The notes under the pieces are model-generated. The model searched no databases. It was not told the DNA's origin and saw only the letters and a list, made by a program, of their open reading frames with translations. A stretch of DNA of 64,000 bases from Curtobacterium sp. MCJR17_055 (GTDB lineage: Bacteria; Actinomycetota; Actinomycetes; Actinomycetales; Microbacteriaceae), in assembly GCF_003224335.1 (NCBI RefSeq), contig NZ_QKLF01000002.1, positions 496,001 to 560,000 on the forward strand, in the 5' to 3' direction. This document shows, piece by piece, positions 9,503 to 18,606 of this stretch (its first letter is position 1; each line of letters opens with the position of its first letter). A program made the translations under genes and the position numbers.

Positions 9503-10497
9503 TGGTGGAGCCGGACGCGCCGAACTCGTCGCGCCGGCGCCGCCCGGGACGCCCCTCCGACGACGGCACCACCGCAGGAAGCGGGGGTGCCGCTCGGTCC
9601 GGCGGTGGCCGCGCCGGTGGTGGCGGTCGCAGCCGCGGCAAGCACCGGGGAGGTGCGGACGAGCGCTTCACAGCGACGACCGAAGCGCTCGGCGCGATCG
9701 CCGTCGACGGCGCCGGGGTGAGCGCGTCGATCATCGACACGTCCACCGGTCGGGCGCTGCTCGCGATCGACGACCGCCTCGTGCAACCGGTGGCGAGCCT
9801 CGGACGGGTGCTGCTCCTCATCGAGGTCGCCGCGCAACTCGAGGACGGTCGCCTGCACGGTGACCGCCTCCAGCGGATGGCCCGCGACACCGCGACCGGC
9901 GCGGGCCTGTGGCAGTTCCTGCAGGAACCGACCATGCAGGTGTCGGACCTGGCGACCCTGGTCGGCGCCACCGCCGACGCCTGGGCGACGAACGCGCTGC
10001 TCACCACGGTCGGGATGGACGCCGTGCGGTCCCGCGCGGAGTCGCTCGGCATCGAACGGACGGCCCTGATCGACCGGGTGCGCGACCGGCGCGGACCCGA
10101 CGACGCCCCCGACGTGTCCGTCGCCGCCGCGGGTGAACTGAGCTGGCTGTTCCGCGGCCTCGCGCTCGGTGAGGTCGTCGACGAGGCGGTGTCGAACCGG
10201 GTGCTCGGCTGGTTGTCGCTCGCCGCCGACCTGTCGCTCGTCGCGGGGTCCTTCGGGCTCGACCCGCTCGCGCACCGGGCCCTCGACCACGGCCTGCAGT
10301 CCGTCGCCGTCACCGGTTCCGGACCCGGCGTCCGCGCGGAGGCCGGGGTCCTCCGTGGGCCGGCGTCGTCGGTCTGCTACGCGGTCACGATCCGGTTCGA
10401 GGACGACTCGCTGCAGCGCCGCCTCGCGGTCGTCGACGCCCTGCGCACCATGGGGACCGAGGTGCTCGAGGTCGTGCACGCCCCCGCCGAGCGCTGA
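9502..10497 (+). CDS. Class A beta-lactamase-fold protein lacking catalytic motifs
   Basis: A 331-residue protein. The first ~50 residues are basic and Gly-rich (RRRRPGRPS, GGGRAGGGGRSRGKHRG) and probably disordered. The rest follows the class A beta-lactamase/serine hydrolase order: GVSASIIDTSTGRALLAIDD, then PVASLGRVLLL where SxxK should be, then ATADAWATNALL where SDN should be, then VAVTGSGPGVRAE where KTG should be. At these sites it has S99-L-G-R102 (Lys to Arg), A158-D-A160 (SDN to ADA) and V270-T-G (Lys to Val). It therefore looks like a catalytically impaired relative or a binding protein. It is coupled to the M13 peptidase by a TGATG overlap. No signal peptide is evident. Confidence 0.72.
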   Translation: MVEPDAPNSSRRRRPGRPSDDGTTAGSGGAARSGGGRAGGGGRSRGKHRGGADERFTATTEALGAIAVDGAGVSASIIDTSTGRALLAIDDRLVQPVASLGRVLLLIEVAAQLEDGRLHGDRLQRMARDTATGAGLWQFLQEPTMQVSDLATLVGATADAWATNALLTTVGMDAVRSRAESLGIERTALIDRVRDRRGPDDAPDVSVAAAGELSWLFRGLALGEVVDEAVSNRVLGWLSLAADLSLVAGSFGLDPLAHRALDHGLQSVAVTGSGPGVRAEAGVLRGPASSVCYAVTIRFEDDSLQRRLAVVDALRTMGTEVLEVVHAPAER

Positions 10498-10507
10498 CCC
10501 CGTGGGC

Positions 10508-10708
10508 CTAGCGCATCCTCGCCCCGGCCATCACCCGCGTGACGCGGCCGTCGGCCTCGCGCGTCAGGCCGTGCCACACCCCGACGATGCCGCACACGAC
10601 GGGGATGCTCACCACGGCGAAGAGCACCCGTTCGGGCATGGAGTCGGGTTCGAGCGGCGTGGGCACGAGGTGCACGAGCCCGAAGACGGCAGGGCTCCCG
10701 TGGCGCAC
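10508..10708 (-). CDS. Small hypothetical membrane protein
   Basis: About 66 residues on the minus strand. A hydrophobic stretch (RVLFAVVSIPVVCGIVGVW) in the second half could form one helix, followed by a basic tail. The GTG at 10708 has GGGAGG only 2 nt upstream, so the start is uncertain. The reading frame is convergent with the previous gene and stops 10 bp from its end. No family is recognised. The biased third positions and a plausible helix argue for a real gene, but the evidence is thin. Confidence 0.4.
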   Translation of the reverse strand: MRHGSPAVFGLVHLVPTPLEPDSMPERVLFAVVSIPVVCGIVGVWHGLTREADGRVTRVMAGARMR

Positions 10709-10800
10709 GTCCTCCCAGGAGCACACCGCCGCACAGCGACATCGGGCAGGATCGGCAGCGTGCACGTCGACGACGACGTGCCGGACGGAAGGACAGACCC

Positions 10801-11076
10801 ATGGCAGCAGGCAAGCACGAGGCAGCACGCGGCGACGAAGACCGCGCGGACGGCGTGGACGAGCGCGCCGGCGAGTTCGTGGACAGCGAGATCCCCGGCG
10901 AGCACCGCGTCGCCGACGACGAACCGGTCGGTGAGTTCGTGTCGAGCGACATCCCCGGCGAACGGCGTCCGGAGTCCGAGGGTGAGCGCGGCGAGTACGT
11001 CGAGTCGGACATCCCCGGCGACGTCGAGCCCGGCGGCCCGGAGACGGCCGGCGAGTACACCGACCGCGACCAGTAG
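10801..11076 (+). CDS. Small acidic protein with GE(F/Y)V-S-IPGE repeats
   Basis: A 91-residue, strongly charged, soluble protein with no hydrophobic segment. It has three close copies of a ~30-residue unit containing GEFVDSEIPGE, GEFVSSDIPGE and GEYVESDIPGD, and a degenerate fourth, GEYTDRD, at the C-terminus. The repeats are short linear motifs joined by acidic linkers, so the protein is probably disordered and may present binding peptides. ATG 10801 has GGAAGGA about 7 nt upstream. A palindrome with 8-bp arms (GCACGTCG/CGACGTGC, 10762-10781) lies in its leader and could be an operator. No function is known to me. Confidence 0.72.
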   Translation: MAAGKHEAARGDEDRADGVDERAGEFVDSEIPGEHRVADDEPVGEFVSSDIPGERRPESEGERGEYVESDIPGDVEPGGPETAGEYTDRDQ

Positions 11077-11094
11077 CGGCGAGGCGGGCCGACC

Positions 11095-11540
<446 letters not shown>

Positions 11541-11544
<4 letters not shown>

Positions 11545-12845
11545 CTCGCGTCCGCCTCGTCGTCGCGCACACGCGCGGCCCGGTCGGCGAGGGGCACGAC
11601 GGCGGACGGCACGTCCGCGACGGGCTCGGGGCGCACCCCGAAGAGTGCGTCGAGCGCGCCGGTGAAGTCGTCGCCCCGACCGGCACGGCCGAGTTCGCGG
11701 GCCCGGACCGAGGGGCGGTGCAGGAGCACGCCGACCAGGTGCCGGAGTGCCCGCTCGGTCTGCTCGGCGGACTCGGGGGTGGTGTCGCCGCGCCGCTTCA
11801 CGCGGTCGATCTCGTCGTCGAGGATGTCGAACACGTGCTTGCGGAGGGCGACGAGGGCGGGGGTGGTCGACTGCTCGAGGGCCTGGGCGCGGAAACGGGA
11901 CACGGCGTCGTCGACGATCGCGCGTGCTTCGGTCTCGGCGTTCAGCTCGGCGATCGGGGCGTGGATGCTGATTGTCTCGAGGTCGAGCAGTTCGACGCCC
12001 TCGACGTCGGCGGCGTCCGGGTGCACGTTGCGGGGGAGGCCGAGGTCGATCACGATGCGGCGGGCACCGTCGTCGAGGTCGCACGCCTCGACGACCGGGA
12101 CCTCGCTCGACGTGCAGGTGATGACGACGTCGCTCGTGCCGATCGCGGTGCGCAGGTCGGTGGCGGCGACGAGGTCGTGCTTGGCGGCGAACCACGGCGC
12201 CCGGCCGGACGGCGAAAAGACCTGGATGTGCTGGGCGCCGCGGTCACGGAGGGCGGCGATGGTGGTGGCGGCGTAGCTGCCGGTCCCGACGAGGAGCACG
12301 CGCGTCGCGGCCCAGTCGGTGATCCGCGAGGACGCGAGCTCGAGCCCGAGGCGGACGAGCGACCGGCCGGCGGCGCCGATCCGGGTGCGGGTCTTGACAC
12401 CGCGGGAGGTGTGCGCGGCCTCCTGGAAGAGCCGTTCGAGGTCCGAGGTGGTGGTGCCGTTCCGGCGCGCGTCCTCGAGGGCCCGGCGGACCTGTCCGGA
12501 GATCTCGGTCTCGCCGACGACGACGGACTCGAGCCCGCTCGACACGGCGAAGAGGTGCTGCACGACGTCTCCGCCGCCGAGCACCTGCACGGCGTCGAGG
12601 ACCTCGTCGGCCTGCAGCTCGCTCGCCGCCGAGACGGCCTCGACGGTGGCGCGGACGGCTGCGTCGTCGTCGCCCGCGATGTCGAGGTAGGCCTCGAACC
12701 GGTTGCACGTGGCGAGGACCACGGCGCCGTCGAGGACGTCCGAGTCCGTGACGAGGTGGCTGGCCGCCGCGGGTGCTCCGATGCTCAGACGCTCCAGGAG
12801 GTCGAAGCTGGCGTTGCGATGCGACGCCGTGAGACAGATGAGCAC
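11541..12845 (-). CDS. hemA: Glutamyl-tRNA reductase
   Basis: A 434-residue enzyme that reduces glutamyl-tRNA(Glu) to glutamate-1-semialdehyde with NADPH, the first committed step of C5 tetrapyrrole synthesis. LATCNRFEAY carries the catalytic cysteine (C47). The central domain has GETEISGQVRRAL, RIGAAGRSLVRLGLELA and the NADPH-binding VLLVGTGSYAATTI. IDLGLPRNVHPD and the helical dimerisation region (VALRKHVFDILDDEIDRVKRR) complete it. GTG 12845 lies 7 nt after TACCAT (12853-12858), a likely leaderless start. It diverges from hemE with 74 bp between them, so the whole pathway is expressed from one bidirectional promoter region. Confidence 0.95.
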
Positions 12846-12919
12846 GTGTTCAATGGTAACCCCGGTGCCCCGAGCACCGGGTCGGGGAGCCGTCCTGTTC
12901 GCGGTGCGAGAATCATCCG

Positions 12920-14044
12920 GTGACCGACGCGCTCCCGACCACCCATCCGCTCGCCGACGGCCGCACCACGGGCTCGCGGCTCGTCCGTGCCCTCCGTGGG
13001 GACCGGCCGGAGACGCTGCCGGTGTGGTTCATGCGGCAGGCCGGCCGGTCGTTGCCGGAGTACCGGGAGCTCCGCGTCGGGACGGCGATGCTCGACGCGT
13101 GTCTCGACCCGGCCCTCGCGTCCGAGATCACCCTGCAGCCGGTCCGTCGGCACGGGGTCGACGCCGGCATCTTCTTCAGCGACATCGTCGTGCCGATCAA
13201 GCTCGCGGGCGTGGACGTCGAGATCGTCCCCGGTCGTGGTCCGGTCCTCGGGTCGCCCGTCCGGACGGCGGCGGACGTGGACGCCCTGCGTCCGCTCGAG
13301 GCGGAGGCCCTGGCCCCGATCACCGAGGCGGTCGCCCGGACGGTCGCCGAGCTCGGCAGCACGCCGCTGATCGGCTTCGCGGGCGCGCCCTTCACACTGG
13401 CCGCGTACCTGGTCGAGGGCGGCCCGTCGAAGGACCACATCCGGGCCCGCACGATGATGCACGCCGAGCCGGAGACCTGGGCACGGCTGCTCGACTGGGC
13501 CGCCGACGTGTCGGGGGCGTTCCTCCGTGCCCAGGTGCTCGCCGGTGCCTCGGCCGCGCAGCTCTTCGACTCGTGGGTCGGGTCGCTGTCCCGCGCGGAC
13601 TACGTCTCCCGCGTCGCTCCGCACTCGGCGCGGGCACTGTCCCACGTGACCGACCTCGGCGTCCCGCGCATCCACTTCGGCGTCGGCAGCGGCGAGGTCC
13701 TGGCCGACATGGCGACCGTCGGCGGCTCCGTCGGTGCGGTGGACGCGGTCGGCGTGGACTGGCGGCTGCCCCTCGACGAGGCCGTGCAGCGCGTCGGCGG
13801 TGACGTGACCGTGCAGGGGAACATCGACCCGGCGATGCTCTCGGCCCCGTGGCCGGTCCTCGAGGCGCACGTCCGTGACGTCGTCCGCCGCGGAGGCGTT
13901 GCCCGTGCGCACGTCGTGAACCTCGGCCACGGCGTCCCGCCCGAGACCGACCCGACCGTGCTGACCCGCGTCGTCGAGCTCGTGCACGCACTGGGCGACG
14001 GCACCGACGTCGGGACCGACGGGACCGACCGGGCCGCGTCGTGA
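12920..14044 (+). CDS. hemE: Uroporphyrinogen decarboxylase
   Basis: A 374-residue cytoplasmic enzyme that converts uroporphyrinogen III to coproporphyrinogen III by four decarboxylations. PVWFMRQAGRSLPEYR and the GIFFSDIVVPIKLAGVDVEI region hold the substrate-binding Arg and Asp residues. GFAGAPFTLAAYLVEG and VGVDWRLPLDEA, followed by VQGNIDPAML and NLGHGVPPETDP, are the usual conserved blocks. The C-terminus is extended by a GTDVGTDGTD run. GTG 12920 sits 6 nt after GAGAAT (12908-12913). Its stop overlaps the hemY GTG in a GTGA arrangement. Confidence 0.95.
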   Translation: MTDALPTTHPLADGRTTGSRLVRALRGDRPETLPVWFMRQAGRSLPEYRELRVGTAMLDACLDPALASEITLQPVRRHGVDAGIFFSDIVVPIKLAGVDVEIVPGRGPVLGSPVRTAADVDALRPLEAEALAPITEAVARTVAELGSTPLIGFAGAPFTLAAYLVEGGPSKDHIRARTMMHAEPETWARLLDWAADVSGAFLRAQVLAGASAAQLFDSWVGSLSRADYVSRVAPHSARALSHVTDLGVPRIHFGVGSGEVLADMATVGGSVGAVDAVGVDWRLPLDEAVQRVGGDVTVQGNIDPAMLSAPWPVLEAHVRDVVRRGGVARAHVVNLGHGVPPETDPTVLTRVVELVHALGDGTDVGTDGTDRAAS

Positions 14045-15393
14045 CCGAGGTCGTCGTGGTCGGCGGCGGGGTCGCCGGGCTCGTCGCCGCGCGTGACCTG
14101 GCGAAGGGCGGCGCCCACGTCGTGCTGCTCGAGGCCTCGGGCGTGCTCGGCGGGATGATCCGACGGCACACGGTCGCGGGCCTCGACCTGGACATGGCGG
14201 CGGACTCGTTCGCGACCCGGACGGATGCCGTGTCCTCGCTCGCGGTCGAACTCGGTCTCGGCAACGACATCGTCTCCCCGGACCCGCGGGGTGCGTGGCT
14301 GATGACCCGCGACGGGCGGACCGCGCCGATCCCGTCGACCGGCCTGCTCGGGATCCCGGGCACCCCGATGGCCGCGGACGTCATCGCGGTCGTCGGTGGT
14401 GCCGGCGCCCTCCGCGCACAGATGGACGCGCTGCTGCCCTCGCCGGTGGGCGCACGGGCGACGTCGCTCGGCGCGATGGTCCGGAGCCGGATGGGCGCGA
14501 AGGTCCTCGACGACCTGGTCGTCCCGGTCGTGGCCGGCGTGCACTCGACGCACCCCGACGACCTCGACCCGGACCGCGTGGCGCCCGGGCTCCGTGCCGC
14601 CCTGCAGCGCGAGGGTTCGTTGGCCCGTGCGGTGCTCGCCCTCCGGAAGCGTGCCGTCGCCGGGTCCGCCGTGCAGGGGCTCCGAGGCGGCATCGCGCGG
14701 CTCGTCGACGAGCTCGTCGCCGACCTCGACACGTACCGCGTCGACGTGCGGCTGCACACGCGGGCCACCTCCGTCGGACGAGCGGCGGTCGAGACCGTGT
14801 CGGCGGACGGCACGACCGAGCGGCTGGCGGCGGACCACGTCCTCGCGACGGTCGCCGACCCGGCCCGGACGGCGGCTCCGCGTCGGTCCGGCATCGAGCT
14901 CGTCACCCTGGTCGTGGACCGGCCCGAGCTGGACGCTGCACCCCGCGGCACCGGGATGCTCGTGCACCCCGCCGCGACCGGCGTCGCCGCGAAGGCGCTC
15001 ACGCACGCGACGGTCAAGTGGCCCTGGCTGGCGGAGCGGGCGGCCGGGAGGCACGTGCTGCGGCTCAGCTACGCCCTGCCCCCGGCAGGCGCGGACCAGG
15101 CGACCGGCGCTGCCGGCGCGACGAACGCGGACGAGGTGGCCACGAGCCTCCCGGTCGACCCCGCCGGTGCGGTGAGCGCACGGGCGACGACGGACGCGAC
15201 CGCGCTGCTCGGCCTGCCCGTCCGTCCGGAGCACGTCGTCGGCGCGGCCCGCGTCCGCTGGCACGGACCGGACGCCGAGGCCGCCGGGCTGGCGGAGGGC
15301 GTGGTCGGGATCGGTGAGGCGTCCTCTGGGCGAGGGCTGTCCGGCATCGTCACCGCTGCCCGGGCGGCTGCTGAGCGCATCCTGGATTCCTGA
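14041..15393 (+). CDS. hemY: Coproporphyrinogen III/protoporphyrinogen oxidase (HemY/CgoX type)
   Basis: A 450-residue FAD-dependent oxidase. In Actinobacteria this HemY-type enzyme normally oxidises coproporphyrinogen III to coproporphyrin III with O2. The FAD-binding Rossmann fold is at the N-terminus (VVVVGGGVAGLVAARDLAKGG), with VLLEASGVLGGMIR just after. The C-terminal FAD motif appears as GVVGIGEASSGRGLSGIV. The middle holds the substrate domain (VAGVHSTHPDDLDPDRVAP). Start GTG 14041 overlaps the hemE stop by 4 bp. Neighbouring hemQ and hemH fit the coproporphyrin-dependent route, so CgoX is the better functional name. Confidence 0.92.
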   Translation: MTEVVVVGGGVAGLVAARDLAKGGAHVVLLEASGVLGGMIRRHTVAGLDLDMAADSFATRTDAVSSLAVELGLGNDIVSPDPRGAWLMTRDGRTAPIPSTGLLGIPGTPMAADVIAVVGGAGALRAQMDALLPSPVGARATSLGAMVRSRMGAKVLDDLVVPVVAGVHSTHPDDLDPDRVAPGLRAALQREGSLARAVLALRKRAVAGSAVQGLRGGIARLVDELVADLDTYRVDVRLHTRATSVGRAAVETVSADGTTERLAADHVLATVADPARTAAPRRSGIELVTLVVDRPELDAAPRGTGMLVHPAATGVAAKALTHATVKWPWLAERAAGRHVLRLSYALPPAGADQATGAAGATNADEVATSLPVDPAGAVSARATTDATALLGLPVRPEHVVGAARVRWHGPDAEAAGLAEGVVGIGEASSGRGLSGIVTAARAAAERILDS

Positions 15394-15508
15394 GCGGACC
15401 GCTGACCCTCCGAGGGCTACTGTTGGGGGAACCGTCGGACACATGCCGATCGGTGCATGACCACGCACGGTGCCTTCACAGCACACTGACCCAACGGAGG
15501 AATCGCTC

Positions 15509-15775
15509 ATGCGAGGAAAGCTCCTGTTCGTCGCCGGCGCAGCACTCGGGTACGTCCTGGGATCGCGAGCCGGACGGGCGCGGTACGAGCAGATCAAGAC
15601 CGTCAGCGGCAAGATCTGGAACAGCAACGGCGTCCAGAAGAGCGTGAACCAGGTCGAGGACTTCGTGTCCGACCGCACGCCCGACGTCGCCGACTTCATC
15701 GGTGAGCAGACCAAGAAGGTCGTCCGCAAGGTGAGCTCGAAGGCGTCGTCCGGCAAGGGCTCGCAGATCTCATGA
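15509..15775 (+). CDS. Small YtxH-like envelope protein
   Basis: An 88-residue protein with a short N-terminal hydrophobic helix, GKLLFVAGAALGYVLGSRAG, followed by a basic and amphipathic tail (RARYEQIKTVSGKIWNS). The GYVLGSRAGRARYEQI pattern is typical of YtxH-like actinobacterial proteins of unknown function. ATG 15509 has a perfect GGAGG 8 nt upstream. It overlaps the next gene by ATGA, and with 15772 and 16265 forms a three-gene envelope cassette between hemY and hemQ. The 115-bp gap before it may hold its own promoter (TACTGT at 15419-15424 is a weak -10 candidate). Confidence 0.8.
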   Translation: MRGKLLFVAGAALGYVLGSRAGRARYEQIKTVSGKIWNSNGVQKSVNQVEDFVSDRTPDVADFIGEQTKKVVRKVSSKASSGKGSQIS

Positions 15776-16230
15776 CCGACACACGCGACCGGAAGTCGCG
15801 GTCGCTGTTCGGCCTCGTGAAGGACGTCCCCGACCTCGTCAAGGACCTGGTCAAGGGGGAGATCGCCCTCCTCAAGGCCGAGATGATCGGCAAGGCGAAG
15901 GTCTTCGCGGTCGCCGCGGGCATCCTCGTCGCCGCGCTGGTGATCGTGCTGTACGCGATCGGCGTGCTCCTCACCGCAGCGGTGATGGGCCTCGCCACGG
16001 TGATGCCCGCGTGGCTCGCCGCGCTGCTGCTCGCCGTCCTCATGCTGATCGTCGCGGCGATCCTCGGGTTCATCGGGTGGAAGCGGCTCAAGAAGGGCCT
16101 GCCGGTCACGCCGAAGCGCACCATCGCGAGCGTCAAGAACGACGTCAACGCGGTGAAGGGCCTCGGCCGGAAGCCCACCCCCGAGACGCTCCGTGCGTCA
16201 CGGAAGCCGGACGTCGACGGCCGGTTCTGA
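15772..16230 (+). CDS. Holin-X type (phage holin superfamily III) membrane protein
   Basis: A 152-residue protein with two central hydrophobic helices (KVFAVAAGILVAALVIVLYAI and AVMGLATVMPAWLAALLLAV, cores only) flanked by charged ends. The arrangement LVKDLVKGEIALLKAEM before the first helix is the hallmark of the actinobacterial Holin-X/DUF1469 family. Despite the name, these chromosomal proteins are not tied to prophage lysis and their role is unknown; no phage genes are near. It overlaps its upstream neighbour by 4 bp and is followed by a DUF3618 gene, a combination commonly seen together in Actinobacteria. Confidence 0.82.
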   Translation: MTDTRDRKSRSLFGLVKDVPDLVKDLVKGEIALLKAEMIGKAKVFAVAAGILVAALVIVLYAIGVLLTAAVMGLATVMPAWLAALLLAVLMLIVAAILGFIGWKRLKKGLPVTPKRTIASVKNDVNAVKGLGRKPTPETLRASRKPDVDGRF

Positions 16231-16264
16231 CGCCCGTCATCCCCACGACTCCCTCGGAGGACCA

Positions 16265-16507
16265 GTGACCGACCCCCAGCACGACGACCAGTCGAAGATC
16301 GCCGACCGCGTCGCTGCGACCCGTGCCCAGCTCTTCGACACCCTCGACGCGATCGAGGACAAGCTGAACGTGCCGAAGCAGCTCGGCATCGCCGCGTCGA
16401 AGGTCAAGCGTGGCGTCGACGCGAACCCGGTGCCCTACCTGGCCGGGCTCGCAGCGGGAGTGGCAGTGGTCGGGGGTATCGTCGTAGCGGTGCTCCGACG
16501 GCGGTGA
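16265..16507 (+). CDS. DUF3618 small membrane protein
   Basis: An 80-residue protein. The N-terminal half is an amphipathic helix with the DUF3618 signature (KIADRVAATRAQLFDTLDAI then EDKLNVPKQ). The C-terminal half has one hydrophobic helix (YLAGLAAGVAVVGGIVVAVL) and a basic RRR end. The GTG start has GGAGG 4 nt upstream. It is the third gene of the envelope cassette, 34 bp after the Holin-X gene. Function unknown; membrane location is inferred. Confidence 0.82.
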   Translation: MTDPQHDDQSKIADRVAATRAQLFDTLDAIEDKLNVPKQLGIAASKVKRGVDANPVPYLAGLAAGVAVVGGIVVAVLRRR

Positions 16508-16618
16508 TCCACACGCGGCGAGCCTTCGCGAGCCGCAGTGGACGATCGTCCCGGACACCCGCTCGGCGAAGGGGGCCGGCGAACCACACCCCCGGCGAAC
16601 GTGGAGGACGACCGATCC

Positions 16619-17374
16619 ATGAGCACTGACGTGCCCACCCCAGCAACTCCCGCAGCACCAGCGGCCAGTACAGCGCACGAGACGGACCCGGCTTCCGGAA
16701 TCGACCCGAACCTGCTCACGGCCTACGCCCTCTGGGCGGTCTTCCGCCGCCCGGTCGGCGCCGTCCGACCCGGCGGTGCGGATGCGGTCGCGGAACTCGA
16801 CGCGGTCGTCTCCGCGGCTGCCGAGCGCGGCGTCACCATCCGCGGCTTCTACGACGTCTCCGGCTTCCGGGCCGACGCGGACGTCATGATCTGGCTGCAC
16901 GGCGACGACGCACAGGCGATCCAGGCGGTCCTCCGCGAGATCCGCCGCACGGCCCTCTTCGCCGAGGCCGAGCCGGTCTGGCACGCCATGGCCATGCACC
17001 GGGAAGCCGAGTTCAACAAGCGGCACACCCCGGCGTTCCTGCGCGGCAAGGACCCGGAGCCGTGGATCACGGTGTACCCCTTCGTGCGCTCGTACGAGTG
17101 GTACCTGCTGCCCGAGGAAGAGCGTTCGAAGATGCTGCGCGACCACGGCATCGCCGGCGCGAAGTACCGCCGCGTCCTGACGAACACCATCGCGTCCTTC
17201 GCCCTCGGTGACTACGAGTGGATCCTGCCGCTCGAGAGCCCGGACCTGGTCGACCTCGTCGACCTCATGCGCGACCTCCGCTACACCGAGGCCCGCATGC
17301 ACGTCCGCGAGGAAGTGCCCTTCTACACGGGTCGTCGCGTGACGACCGCCGAACTCCCGGAGGTGCTGTCATGA
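16619..17374 (+). CDS. hemQ: Coproheme decarboxylase (HemQ/ChdC), chlorite dismutase family
   Basis: A 251-residue enzyme that decarboxylates Fe-coproporphyrin III to heme b using peroxide, the last step of the coproporphyrin-dependent pathway. After a low-complexity Ala/Thr/Pro N-terminus (about 25 residues) come RGFYDVSGFRADADVMIWLH, WITVYPFVRSYEWYLLPEEE and RSKMLRDHGIAGAKYR, then FALGDYEWILPLESPDL and LRYTEARMHV. The Y-P-F-x-R-S-x-x-W-Y-L block and the HG element are characteristic of actinobacterial HemQ. ATG 16619 has GGAGG about 12 nt upstream. Its stop overlaps the hemH ATG (ATGA), matching consecutive chemistry: HemH supplies coproheme to HemQ. Confidence 0.94.
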   Translation: MSTDVPTPATPAAPAASTAHETDPASGIDPNLLTAYALWAVFRRPVGAVRPGGADAVAELDAVVSAAAERGVTIRGFYDVSGFRADADVMIWLHGDDAQAIQAVLREIRRTALFAEAEPVWHAMAMHREAEFNKRHTPAFLRGKDPEPWITVYPFVRSYEWYLLPEEERSKMLRDHGIAGAKYRRVLTNTIASFALGDYEWILPLESPDLVDLVDLMRDLRYTEARMHVREEVPFYTGRRVTTAELPEVLS

Positions 17375-18606
17375 CCGACACCAGCATGATCACGAACGGC
17401 CAGCCCGTCCTCGCCGCCACCGCTGCGGCCGCGTCCGGCCCGGAGCACGTCGAGGTGCCGACCGCGTACGACGCGATCCTGCTCGCCGGCTTCGGTGGGC
17501 CCGAGGGTCAGGACGACGTCATCCCGTTCCTCCGCAACGTCACGCGCGGTCGCGGCATCCCGGACGAGCGTCTGGAAGAGGTGGCGCACCACTACCGCCA
17601 CTTCGGCGGCGTCAGCCCGATCAACGCCCAGAACCGTGCGCTCAAGGCCGCGCTCGAGGCCGAGCTCGCCTCGCGGGGCATCGACATGCCCGTCCTCTGG
17701 GGCAACCGCAACTGGGAGCCCTACCTCGAAGAGGCGTTCACCGAGGCGGCCGACAAGGGCTACAACAAGCTCATCGCGATCGCCACGAGCGCGTACTCGT
17801 CGTTCTCGAGCTGCCGTCAGTACCGCGAGGACTACGCCCGCGTGCTCGACGAGACCGGTCTGATCGACACGATCCAGATCGACAAGGTCCGCCAGTTCTT
17901 CGACCACCCCGGCTTCGTCCGGCCGTTCATCGACGGGGTCCGCGACGGACTGGCCCGCGCGATCGCCGAGAACGACGGCCTCGACGTCGCGACGGAGCTC
18001 CAGGTGCTGTTCTCCACGCACTCGATCCCGTCGACCGACGCCGCCCGCTCCGGCCCCGACTACCGGGGCTTCGACGAGCACGGTGCGTACGAGGCGCAGC
18101 ACCTCGCCGTCGGGCAGGTCGTCCTCGACCAGGCGTGGGCGGAACTGCTCGAGCAGCCCGAGCACGCGCACCTGCAGGGCACGTCGAAGCCCGCCTGGAA
18201 GCTCGTCTACCAGTCGCGCTCGGGTCCCCCGACGCAGCCGTGGCTCGAGCCCGACATCAACGACTACATGAACGAGGAGCTCAAGGGCGGCCCCACCCGC
18301 GCCGTGCTGATCGTCCCGCTCGGCTTCGTGAGCGACCACATGGAGGTCATGTGGGACCTCGACGAGGAAGCCACCGAGACCGCCGGCGAGCTCGGCTTCT
18401 GGTCGCTCCGCACGCAGACCCCCGGGGTCGACCCGGCCTACGTGTCCGGTCTCGTCGACCTCGTGCTCGAGCGGGTCAACGGCACGCCGACCGCCGAGCG
18501 TCCGCACATGACCGACATCGGCCCCTGGTACGACGTGTGCCGCCCGGGGTGCTGCGAGAACGTGCGAGCGGGGTTCAAGCCCGCAGCCGCCGGCGTCGCT
18601 CCGTGA
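17371..18606 (+). CDS. hemH: Coproporphyrin ferrochelatase (HemH/CpfC)
   Basis: A 411-residue chelatase that inserts Fe(II), in this pathway into coproporphyrin III. The N-terminal 30 residues are variable. Then come AILLAGFGGPEGQDDVIPFL, HHYRHFGGVSPIN, VLWGNRNWEPYLEEA, AIATSAYSSFSSCRQYRED and LFSTHSIP, where the histidine is metal-binding. IVPLGFVSDHMEVMWDLD is the second active-site block. The C-terminus has the cluster CRPGCCENV, which may bind an iron-sulfur cluster as in some actinobacterial ferrochelatases (family knowledge; the fourth Cys is likely the one in SSCRQY). It overlaps hemQ and hemC by 4 bp each. Confidence 0.94.
   Translation: MTDTSMITNGQPVLAATAAAASGPEHVEVPTAYDAILLAGFGGPEGQDDVIPFLRNVTRGRGIPDERLEEVAHHYRHFGGVSPINAQNRALKAALEAELASRGIDMPVLWGNRNWEPYLEEAFTEAADKGYNKLIAIATSAYSSFSSCRQYREDYARVLDETGLIDTIQIDKVRQFFDHPGFVRPFIDGVRDGLARAIAENDGLDVATELQVLFSTHSIPSTDAARSGPDYRGFDEHGAYEAQHLAVGQVVLDQAWAELLEQPEHAHLQGTSKPAWKLVYQSRSGPPTQPWLEPDINDYMNEELKGGPTRAVLIVPLGFVSDHMEVMWDLDEEATETAGELGFWSLRTQTPGVDPAYVSGLVDLVLERVNGTPTAERPHMTDIGPWYDVCRPGCCENVRAGFKPAAAGVAP

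Noticed and set aside
13600-15756. Long minus-strand frames opposite hemE-hemY
   Set aside because: Antisense to strongly conserved heme genes, no recognisable motifs.
15772-16230. Prophage lysis gene, because of the holin-like family name
   Set aside because: No endolysin, integrase or structural phage genes nearby; the family is a chromosomal actinobacterial membrane protein.
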